Of a DNA stretch of 11,060 bases, positions 5,746 to 11,060 are shown in pieces. The number at the start of each line of letters is the position of its first letter. Positions within the stretch are counted from its first letter, which is position 1. The stretch spans positions 1-11,060 of the forward strand of contig DATLRW010000021.1 in NCBI GenBank assembly GCA_035534495.1. The letters are read 5' to 3'. Below the pieces are notes generated by a model. It was not told where the DNA came from. It ran no database searches and worked only from the letters and a program-made list of their open reading frames with translations. The DNA is from JAKASX01 sp035534495. GTDB taxonomy: Bacteria > Acidobacteriota > Terriglobia > Acidiferrales > UBA7541. The translations under genes were made by a program, and so were the position numbers.

Positions 5746-6959
5746 CTTCCCTGCCTTTGCCCGGCGCCGGTTGCCAGCAAGGGAATCATCGCCTGCTGTA
5801 CCGCGCCGGTGACGCGGGCGCTTTGCCCGTCGATATACACATCCACTTCACTGCGAATGCCGAATTCCGCCAGATAAATCCCCGGCTCGATCGAAAAACA
5901 GGTCCGTGGGACAAGGCGGCGCGTATCGTGCGTTTCGAAATCGTCGATATTGGCGCCATTGCCGTGCACTTCCCGCCCGATGCTGTGACCCGAGCGATGC
6001 GTAAACCGACGGCCGTAGCCGGCCTTCTCGATCACCGAACGACAGGCGCGATCCACCTGCCAGCCTTGCAACTGGCGGCCTTCGGCGACCGCGCGGCGAA
6101 CCAGGTCCACGGCCGCGTCACGAGCCTGCCGAACGACGCCAAAAATCTTCTCCACGGCGGGCGGAATCCGCGCCCCGCCGAAAGCCGTCCACGTAACGTC
6201 ATAATAGACCGCATTCGGGGCCTTTGTCTTTCCCCAGACATCGAGCAGAAGCACCTTCCCGGGGCGAATCGCCGCCGTCCGGCGCGGGCTCGGCTCGTAG
6301 TGCGGATTGCCGCTATTGGCCCCGCAGGCGACGACCGGAGGGTTATCGGCGACGATATCTTCCTCGGCGAAGCGGTCGCACATCCACTGCTGCAGGTCGT
6401 ACTCGGTCAGCCGCCGCCCCCGCCGAAGAAAATCCGCGGCCCGACGGAACGCCGCGGAAACGATCCGGTCGATGACCCGCCCGGCGGCCAAATGGCTGCG
6501 CCACTGGCCCGGAGTCCAGCGCGCCTCGAAGTTTTGTACGAGGTCGGCGGAACTCACGACCTTGACCCCGTGTTCCCGAACCAGCTCGACCGTGCCGGCG
6601 TCGACGGTGCCCACATAGGGATTCTCGCTGCGAGGCGAATATTGCATGGCGACCATGCGAAAACCTTTGAGCAGGCGGGCGAGTCCCTCTTCGAGCTCCC
6701 CGCGAGCCGAGTATACCGACTTGGTTCCCGGCAGCGCGTCCAGCGTGCCCGCCTCGATCCGGTGAACGAGCTTGCGCGGGGTCCCGCGCGCCGGAATCAG
6801 ATAGAACCAGCGGCGCTTGGCGAGGCCTTCTTCCAGTCCGAGAATCCGATAGGCGATGGGATCGCGATGGAAAATGTCGTAGAAGAGCCAGGCATCGGTT
6901 CCGCCCGCGCGCAATTCCTCTTGGATCGCTCGAATATCCGCCACGTTGGAGAAGACCAC
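5742..6959 (-). CDS. M24-family metallopeptidase (Xaa-Pro aminopeptidase-like)
   Basis: With GTG 6959-6957 as start the protein has 405 residues, close to the usual length for this creatinase/aminopeptidase P-type group, and begins directly before the family-like D-I-R-A-I-Q-E-E-L and W-L-F-Y-D segment. The frame continues upstream to an ATG at 7091, but that would overlap the DUF167 gene by 89 bp with an arginine- and proline-rich tail unlike the family, so I reject it. No strong ribosome site supports the GTG; a second GTG lies at 6944. The two-metal ligands are all present: D240 (L-L-L-D-V-W-G), D254 (Y-Y-D-V-T-W), H325 (S-G-H-S-I-G-R-E-V-H-G), E358 (F-S-I-E-P-G-I-Y) and E371 (R-S-E-V-D-V-Y). 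It should cleave an N-terminal residue from peptides, typically before Pro, in the cytosol. Its stop overlaps the next gene by ATGA. Confidence 0.9.
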   Translation of the reverse strand: MVFSNVADIRAIQEELRAGGTDAWLFYDIFHRDPIAYRILGLEEGLAKRRWFYLIPARGTPRKLVHRIEAGTLDALPGTKSVYSARGELEEGLARLLKGFRMVAMQYSPRSENPYVGTVDAGTVELVREHGVKVVSSADLVQNFEARWTPGQWRSHLAAGRVIDRIVSAAFRRAADFLRRGRRLTEYDLQQWMCDRFAEEDIVADNPPVVACGANSGNPHYEPSPRRTAAIRPGKVLLLDVWGKTKAPNAVYYDVTWTAFGGARIPPAVEKIFGVVRQARDAAVDLVRRAVAEGRQLQGWQVDRACRSVIEKAGYGRRFTHRSGHSIGREVHGNGANIDDFETHDTRRLVPRTCFSIEPGIYLAEFGIRSEVDVYIDGQSARVTGAVQQAMIPLLATGAGQRQGR

Positions 6960-7002
6960 CCGAACGGTGGCCGCACGAAAAAACCTTCGTCTTGCCGGCG
7001 GA

Positions 7003-7302
7003 CTAGGGTGGAAAGGTCCGGGACAAGCCGAGGACGGCATCGAGCGCCGGCCCTCGTACCTCCACTTGCTTGAGCCGGCCGTGCCGGCCACGGATAATTT
7101 TAACAGCCGCCTGTGGGATGTTCAAACGCTCGGCCAGGAACTCGCACAGCGCCTCGTTCGCGCGATCTTCGGCGGGAGGGGCGGCCACGCGGATGCGAAG
7201 CGCGCCGGAAACCACGCCGGTGATCGAATTTTCCCGCGCCCGGGGCGAAACGCGAACCGAGAAAATCACCGTCCCGGCGGGCGTGCGTTTGGCCTCGAAC
7301 AT
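7003..7302 (-). CDS. DUF167/YggU-family protein
   Basis: The 99-residue protein matches the small DUF167 fold: S-V-R-V-S-P-R-A-R-E-N (15-25), the signature P-P-A-E-D-R-A-N-E-A-L (42-52), and a C-terminal R-G-x-x-G-R-L-K-Q-V-E-V strand (71-82), corresponding to the usual G-x-x-S-R-x-K motif with Gly for Ser. Length is normal for the family. Biochemical role is unknown, although the gene is often next to yggS as here, where only 8 bp separate the two. GAGGG lies about 6 nt before ATG 7302-7300, a good site. It is the second gene in the leftward cluster. Confidence 0.9.
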   Translation of the reverse strand: MFEAKRTPAGTVIFSVRVSPRARENSITGVVSGALRIRVAAPPAEDRANEALCEFLAERLNIPQAAVKIIRGRHGRLKQVEVRGPALDAVLGLSRTFPP

Positions 7303-7310
7303 GGAAACCC

Positions 7311-8069
7311 TCAGTCCGCCTCGGCAGCTGGCCCGGCGCGCGGACCAAAAATCCCCGTTCCGACGCGAACCTCCGTGGCGCCTTCTTCGATGGCGATTTC
7401 GAAATCATGCGTCATGCCCATCGAGAGAACCGGCAGAGGGTGTGCCAGGCGGCCGGCGATTTCGTCGCGCAGTTCCCGCAGGCGGCGAAAATAGGGGCGG
7501 GCGAAATCGGCCTGCTCCGACCACGGCGGGATCGTCATCAGGCCACGCAGGCTCAAGTGGGAGCAGCGGGCGACCTCTTGCGCGAGCGGGAAAAGCGATC
7601 CCGGTTCGACACCGGTCTTATCCGGCTCCTCCGACAACCGCACCTCGATCAATACGGGCAGAATCCGCTCGGCTTGGGCGGCGAACTCGTCGAGCTTGCG
7701 GGCCAGGGCAAGGTTATCGACCGAATCGATTCGCTGAAAAAGCGCAACAGCGCGCCGGGCCTTATTGCGTTGCAGATGGCCGATCATATGGAAAGCGGCG
7801 CCAGGCAGGTCACCCACCTGCGCCCTTTTTGCCTCCCACTCCTGCACCCGGTTCTCCCCAAAATGACGGACCCCGGCGGCATAGGCGGCGCAAATGGCTT
7901 CGGCGGGGCAGGTCTTCGTGACGGCGATCAGGCAAACGCTGTCCGCCGGACGGCCAAGGCGAAGGGCTGCGGCGCTCACCCGATCGAGCACCTGCTTCAC
8001 AGCGGCGGCGATCGACGGTTCACTCGATGCGTCAAGCGATGGGTCAAGCGATGGGTCAGGGGCCGTCAC
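7311..8069 (-). CDS. yggS: YggS/PROSC-type pyridoxal-phosphate homeostasis protein
   Basis: The 252-residue protein matches the single-domain alanine-racemase-fold family that binds PLP and helps keep B6 vitamers and amino-acid pools in balance; no catalysis is firmly known. PLP-binding K52 lies in A-V-T-K-T-C-P; H-F-G-E-N-R-V-Q-E (69-77), H-M-I-G-H-L-Q (94-100), the S-M-G-M-T-H-D-F-E-I-A-I phosphate loop (216-227) and R-V-G-T-G-I-F-G (235-242) are all in order. The start is GTG 8069-8067 with no ribosome-binding site; the first 17 or so residues come from a 12-bp DNA repeat (D-P-S-L-D-P-S-L-D-A-S-S) and are not family sequence. A TAGAAT box lies only 7 nt upstream, so the mRNA may be leaderless. 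It heads the cluster yggS-DUF167-M24-membrane protein. Confidence 0.93.
   Translation of the reverse strand: MTAPDPSLDPSLDASSEPSIAAAVKQVLDRVSAAALRLGRPADSVCLIAVTKTCPAEAICAAYAAGVRHFGENRVQEWEAKRAQVGDLPGAAFHMIGHLQRNKARRAVALFQRIDSVDNLALARKLDEFAAQAERILPVLIEVRLSEEPDKTGVEPGSLFPLAQEVARCSHLSLRGLMTIPPWSEQADFARPYFRRLRELRDEIAGRLAHPLPVLSMGMTHDFEIAIEEGATEVRVGTGIFGPRAGPAAEAD
8026..8061. repeat. Three 12-bp tandem repeats in the 5' end of yggS
   Basis: GATGCGTCAAGC, GATGGGTCAAGC and GATGGGTCAGGG lie in tandem. The period of 12 keeps the reading frame, so gain or loss of a unit would only change the length of the Asp-Pro-Ser-Leu-like tail at the protein's N-terminus. Confidence 0.8.
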
Positions 8070-8081
8070 GGCCGGATTCTA
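8061..8081 (-). promoter_or_regulatory. Palindrome over yggS start and -10-like box
   Basis: GGCCGT-C-ACGGCC (8061-8073) is a perfect 6-bp inverted repeat spanning the GTG start. Just upstream on the minus strand is TAGAAT (8081-8076), five of six bases of TATAAT. No matching -35 is seen at 16-18 bp. Transcription from it would begin at or next to the start codon. Confidence 0.3.
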
Positions 8082-8130
8082 GCATGCGAGGGTCGAACGT
8101 CGGGCAGCCACGCTCCGCCCCACCGGCCGG

Positions 8131-8159
8131 TTGCGGCTGCGCAAAGTGAAAGCTAAACT
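8131..8159 (+). promoter_or_regulatory. Candidate promoter of the tmk-holB-hfq cluster
   Basis: TTGCGG (8131-8136) and TAAACT (8154-8159) are separated by exactly 17 bp, a plausible sigma-70 pair with three and four consensus matches. The predicted start of RNA, about 8165-8167, is 2-4 nt before the tmk ATG, and no Shine-Dalgarno sequence is present between them, which again suggests a leaderless mRNA. Confidence 0.32.
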
Positions 8160-8168
8160 GAGCGACCG

Positions 8169-8903
8169 ATGCCCCCGCGTGGAAAATTGCTGGCCGTCGA
8201 AGGCATCGACGGGGCCGGCAAACACACTCAGGTCGAATTGCTGGCCCGCGCCCTCGAGCGCCGCGGCATCGCCCATTTGCCCCTCAGCTTTCCGCACTAC
8301 CAGTCCTTTTTCGGACAGGCCGTGGGACAGTACTTGAGCGGAGACTTCGGCCGGCTCGATCAGGTGGACCCCCATTTCTCCGCGCTTCTTTACGCGGGAG
8401 ACCGTCTGGAAGCAAAGGGAGAGCTGGAATCGGCCCTCGCGGCAGGCCGCCTGGTGCTGGCCGACCGCTACGTCGGATCGAATCTGGCGCATCAAGGCGC
8501 GCGCGTCGGGCCCGCGCACCGGGCGGAATTTCTGAGTTGGGTGCGCCGGCTGGAATATGAGATTTTCGGGCTTCCCCGCGAGAATATGGTTATCTATTTG
8601 CGCATACCGGCCGAGGAGGCCATCGAGCGGATGGCGTCCCGGGCGAAAAAACTTTCCCGGGACATCCAGGAAGGCGACCGGCAGCATCTGGAAGATGCGG
8701 CAGCCGTCTACGACTCCCTGGCCAAATCGGAAGCGTGGGCCGTCGTTGAAAGCTTCGATCCCGGCGCAAAGCGCCCGCGCCCGCCCGGCGAGATCCACCG
8801 GGAGATCCTGGCGCTCTGTAGAAGTCGTCTGGGAGTGGACGGCGGGACGGCAGCCTCAGCAGAACCGCCCGACGAAACAGCCAGGGAAACCGGCGGCCAT
8901 TGA
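8169..8903 (+). CDS. tmk: Thymidylate kinase
   Basis: The 244-residue protein should phosphorylate dTMP to dTDP with ATP in the dTTP pathway. Visible are the P-loop E-G-I-D-G-A-G-K (11-18) followed by H19-T20-Q21; F-P-H-Y (41-44) for base and sugar contacts; the D-R-Y motif (99-101) in V-L-A-D-R-Y-V-G-S-N; and a lid-like basic stretch R-A-K-K-L-S-R-D (158-165). Most bacterial Tmk proteins have Ser or Thr after the P-loop Lys; here it is His, as it is Arg in M. tuberculosis Tmk, and the F-P-x-Y...W-V-x-R-x-E...G-L-P pattern also follows that type. The last 20 or so residues are a low-complexity Ala/Glu/Pro tail. It opens the rightward cluster; a 39-bp gap separates it from holB. Confidence 0.93.
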   Translation: MPPRGKLLAVEGIDGAGKHTQVELLARALERRGIAHLPLSFPHYQSFFGQAVGQYLSGDFGRLDQVDPHFSALLYAGDRLEAKGELESALAAGRLVLADRYVGSNLAHQGARVGPAHRAEFLSWVRRLEYEIFGLPRENMVIYLRIPAEEAIERMASRAKKLSRDIQEGDRQHLEDAAAVYDSLAKSEAWAVVESFDPGAKRPRPPGEIHREILALCRSRLGVDGGTAASAEPPDETARETGGH

Positions 8904-8942
8904 GCAGTGGAAAAACGGGAAGAAATCGGAAAAGGGTGAGAA

Positions 8943-10085
8943 ATGGGCTTCGACCAGTTCGCCGGTAACCCGCGCATCGTCACGGCCCTGCGGCGAATGC
9001 TCGAGCGGGAACGCGTGCCGCATGCCATGCTGTTCACCGGTCACCGTGGGGTGGGCCGCTATACCCTGGCCGTGCTGTTCGCGCAAGCGGCGAACTGCGA
9101 GCGTCTGCAGGATGATTCATGCGGGGAATGCGACACGTGCCGAAGGATCGGACGCCTGGCCGACCCCGAGCCGCTCGTCGAGCAGGGCCTCGCCGAGCGC
9201 GGCGAGAATCCGGATTCGGGCATGATCGAGCGCGTTCCCCTCATCCTAGAAACTCACCCCGATGTCTGGGCGCTCGTCCCCGACCCGGTACGGCGCAACC
9301 GGCCCGCGGCGCGTCCGGTGATCCGCATGGGCCAACTGCGGGCTGCCCAGCGAGCCGCCTATTTCGTGCCGGTGGCGCGGCGCCGGGTCTTTATTCTCGA
9401 TTCGGCGGAAACGATGCGCTGGGATTACGCCAATATTTTCCTCAAGATTCTCGAAGAGCCGCCGGAGACGGCGACTTTTATCCTTCTGGCGCCGCGGCCC
9501 GAGGATATGCTGCCGACGATCCGTTCCCGGGCGGTGACCTTCCGGTTCGCGCCGCTCCCGACCGCTGAAGTCGAAGAATTTCTAGAGAAACGCAGCTCGC
9601 TCGAACCCGGCGAGCGAAAGCTGGCCGCCGCGCTCTCGGAAGGAAGTCCCGGAGAAGCGCTGCGGATCGACCTGAAAGAATCCGTCCGGCTCCGCGAAGA
9701 GGTGGTCCAACTCCTGGCATTGTCTTTCGAAAACAGGTCGTGGAGCGAGGTGCTGGCGCTTTGCAATCAGTTGACAAAGTCCGGCGCGGCGCGGTTTGAA
9801 AACGTTTTGGAATTACTATATAGTGTGCTTACCGACCTGCTCTATATTCGCTGTGGTTTCAAAGGTCGTTTTCCACATTACTCCGACCCGCAGGGTCGAC
9901 TCGAGGGACTATCACGGCGGGTTACCTTAGGCCAGGTACGGACGATGATGGAATCACTGGACCGGCTCTCAGCCGGCTTGAGGCGCAATATCAATCGAGA
10001 ACTTAGCTTGGAAGCGGCCCTGGTTGGGTGGGCGAATGCGGAAAAGCGCGTTCAGCCCGATCGGCGGTCGGCTCCCAGGCAGTAG
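8943..10085 (+). CDS. holB: DNA polymerase III delta-prime subunit (clamp loader)
   Basis: The 380-residue AAA+ protein belongs to the clamp-loader complex that places the sliding clamp on DNA. In order: F-A-G-N-P (6-10); a P-loop-like G-H-R-G-V-G-R-Y-T-L (33-42) with Arg instead of Lys, as expected for a subunit that need not hydrolyse ATP; zinc ligands C52, C60, C63, C66 (C-G-E-C-D-T-C); F-I-L-D-S-A-E (150-156); A-N-I-F-L-K-I-L-E-E-P-P (163-174); and the T-I-R-S-R-A segment (192-197) that carries the conserved arginine finger type motif. Between the zinc module and H-P-D-V-W (105-109) lie about 38 residues, longer than the short link in E. coli. A GGGTGAG site is 3 nt before ATG. hfq follows after 12 bp. 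Confidence 0.93.
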   Translation: MGFDQFAGNPRIVTALRRMLERERVPHAMLFTGHRGVGRYTLAVLFAQAANCERLQDDSCGECDTCRRIGRLADPEPLVEQGLAERGENPDSGMIERVPLILETHPDVWALVPDPVRRNRPAARPVIRMGQLRAAQRAAYFVPVARRRVFILDSAETMRWDYANIFLKILEEPPETATFILLAPRPEDMLPTIRSRAVTFRFAPLPTAEVEEFLEKRSSLEPGERKLAAALSEGSPGEALRIDLKESVRLREEVVQLLALSFENRSWSEVLALCNQLTKSGAARFENVLELLYSVLTDLLYIRCGFKGRFPHYSDPQGRLEGLSRRVTLGQVRTMMESLDRLSAGLRRNINRELSLEAALVGWANAEKRVQPDRRSAPRQ

Positions 10086-10097
10086 GGGGAACTTGTC

Positions 10098-10526
10098 GTG
10101 TCCCGCTTCGAACCCCGAGGCGACTATCCTAGAGGAACAGGAACAGCGCATCGGAAGCTTATACGTCCACCACTGAACAGCACCAAAGAGCCTTACAACG
10201 GTCAAGCCTCACCAGCCCCAGCCAATTCCACTCGCAAGAAGCCCGCGCCACCCGATCAAACACACGCTGAAAATTTCTATTTCCTAAAACAAATGCAGGC
10301 GCGCACCCCCATGACGGTGGTGCTGACGGATGGGGAATTGCTGAATGGCACCGTTGAATGGTACGACCGCGACTGTATCAAGCTGACCCGCAACGGCAGC
10401 CCTAATCTAATGGTATATAAGCACTCTATCAAATATTTGTACAAGGCCGGTGAAGAAGCCGCCAGCGGCGGATCGAATGGATCCCCCGACGGCAACGGAA
10501 ACGGCAGCGGTCCAAACGGGCGCTAG
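10098..10526 (+). CDS. hfq: Hfq RNA chaperone, divergent, with long N- and C-terminal tails
   Basis: The GTG at 10098 has a good AGGGGGA seven nt upstream and starts a 142-residue protein; no later ATG lies before the core, so this start is likely. Residues 58-117 form an Sm-like core: helix E-N-F-Y-F-L-K-Q-M, Sm1 T-P-M-T-V-V-L-T-D-G-E-L-L-N-G-T-V, and Sm2 N-L-M-V-Y-K-H-S-I (Y107-K108-H109 match the E. coli YKH). Ungapped manual alignment gives Q8 to E58, F42 to D92 and the rim RRER to M66-Q-A-R69, so several RNA-contact residues differ. The first 57 residues are basic and rich in Pro and Ser, the last 22 rich in Gly, Asn and Ser, both probably disordered. It should help small RNAs pair with mRNAs, although with altered binding. 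It follows holB by 12 bp. Confidence 0.85.
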   Translation: MSRFEPRGDYPRGTGTAHRKLIRPPLNSTKEPYNGQASPAPANSTRKKPAPPDQTHAENFYFLKQMQARTPMTVVLTDGELLNGTVEWYDRDCIKLTRNGSPNLMVYKHSIKYLYKAGEEAASGGSNGSPDGNGNGSGPNGR

Positions 10527-10570
10527 CAGTTCGGCTTAAGGTAATGGAATCGTTTCGAGTCCGCAATCCT

Positions 10571-10608
10571 GGCGGAGAAGGCGCTAATTGTGTGAGCGCC
10601 GCTCCGCC
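10571..10608. terminator. Strong two-part stem-loop between convergent genes
   Basis: GGCGGAG (10571-10577) pairs with CTCCGCC (10602-10608), and inside this GGCGCT (10580-10585) pairs with AGCGCC (10595-10600), with a two-by-one internal bulge and a 9-nt loop: 13 base pairs, nearly all GC. It lies 45 bp after hfq and before the convergent histidine kinase. AATATAAG follows instead of a U-run, so it may protect or process the mRNA 3' end, or halt transcripts from both sides, rather than act as a classic intrinsic terminator. Confidence 0.45.
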
Positions 10609-10796
10609 AATATAAGAACAGCGGCCTCTCCCGTCGGGCCTTTCCCCCAAGGTATTGCAGCCCCAACCTGATTAACCCTCTCTCCCGAATAAAATCTTCC
10701 GGAAATGGATTTGTGTCCACGGAGGCCTGCCCCATGCGCCTGCTTGCTGCCGGAGCCTGATGTTTGTTTTGGAGAAAGCGGCCGAGGCTCAATCGC
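10609..10796. other. Intergenic, nothing recognised
   Basis: The gap between the stem-loop and the histidine kinase end holds only short frames without family likeness or a convincing ribosome site. Confidence 0.5.
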
Positions 10797-11060
10797 TCAG
10801 ACGGGCCGAACGGTCCGGGAAAGCGAGGGCGTGAGTTGCGGGATGTCGATGCGGATGCGCGTGCCTTCACCCGGACGCGTGGCGATGTCGAGGTGAAAGT
10901 CGTTGGCGTAGATGAGCTGAAGGCGTTCGCGAACATTGCGAAAGCCGATGCCGCCGCCATAGATGTCCGGGAGCCGGTTCTCCGGTATGCCGGCGCCGTT
11001 GTCTTCGACTTCGATGACCAGCCGGTCGTCGCTGCGCCGGGTGCGCAGGTGGATCGTGCC
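10797..11060 (-). CDS. LytS/YehU-type sensor histidine kinase, C-terminal fragment
   Basis: The minus-strand frame enters at the right edge and stops at TGA 10799-10797, giving the last 87 residues. They are the end of a HATPase_c domain: V-I-E-V-E-D-N-G-A-G-I-P (N and G1 boxes), G-G-I-G-F-R-N-V-R-E-R-L-Q-L-I-Y (G2-like, in the form seen in kinases that go with PF06580), and P-G-E-G-T-R-I-R-I-D-I-P. It would autophosphorylate and signal to a response regulator, probably of LytTR or LuxR type, beyond the window. Sensor domain and phosphorylated His are not visible. It converges on hfq across 270 bp. Confidence 0.9.
   Translation of the reverse strand, partial: GTIHLRTRRSDDRLVIEVEDNGAGIPENRLPDIYGGGIGFRNVRERLQLIYANDFHLDIATRPGEGTRIRIDIPQLTPSLSRTVRPV

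Noticed and set aside
5757..7073. A 438-residue rightward open frame
   Set aside because: It is exactly antisense to the M24 peptidase, which has all five metal ligands; the rightward product is rich in Arg and Pro and shows no family. Long antisense frames are common in GC-rich DNA.
6960..7091. Upstream ATG extending the M24 peptidase by 44 residues
   Set aside because: It would overlap the DUF167 gene by 89 bp and add an Arg/Pro-rich segment not found in the family.
8079..8798. A 239-residue leftward open frame
   Set aside because: Antisense to the clearly assigned tmk.
10523..10960. A 145-residue leftward open frame near the right edge
   Set aside because: It overlaps the histidine kinase C-terminus out of frame, and the HATPase motifs lie in the other frame.
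1..11060. CRISPR array, phage defence or biosynthetic cluster
   Set aside because: No regularly spaced repeats longer than 12 bp and no defence, nuclease or synthase domain are visible; the genes are housekeeping, redox or transport.

Overview
The window looks like chromosomal DNA of a GC-rich, soil-type bacterium, most likely an Acidobacteriota member. That assignment is inference. It rests on the GC-rich coding sequence, a CapA-like remnant with a C-terminus of the kind I associate with that phylum, a DUF6677-like small membrane protein, and an Hfq with long tails. No 16S or other marker gene is present to settle it.

Layout. (a) Positions 1-3000 are a decayed accessory stretch: the N-terminal part of a leftward MFS transporter (1-934) with a perfect 19-bp palindrome upstream, a leftward CapA-family pseudogene that has lost its middle (1127-1706), a 148-bp MITE-like element (1818-1965), and a truncated IS481-family transposase with a stop codon and a lost catalytic residue (about 2241-2867). 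(b) Positions 3000-4352 hold an intact leftward membrane flavo-oxidoreductase of the ferric-reductase/NADPH-oxidase type. It is followed by about 490 bp without a convincing gene and then tRNA-Thr(CGT) at 4841-4916. (c) Positions 5095-8069 are a compact leftward cluster read from right to left: YggS-type PLP protein, DUF167/YggU protein, M24 metallopeptidase, DUF6677-like membrane protein joined by an ATGA overlap, and a 56-residue two-helix membrane protein. (d) Positions 8169-10526 are a rightward cluster: thymidylate kinase, DNA polymerase III delta-prime subunit, and a divergent Hfq. (e) After a strong stem-loop, a leftward LytS-type histidine kinase runs in from the right edge (10797 to the end).

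How the parts work together. tmk and holB are a housekeeping pair (dTTP supply and clamp loading), and hfq begins 12 bp after holB, so all three are probably co-transcribed. The yggS and tmk clusters diverge from a 97-bp region where both could have very short or no 5' leaders. I see no CRISPR array, toxin-antitoxin pair, prophage or biosynthetic cluster. The most noteworthy items are the layered decay on the left, the MITE, the palindrome before the transporter, the unusual Hfq, the M. tuberculosis-like P-loop of Tmk, and the small membrane gene at 5095-5265.
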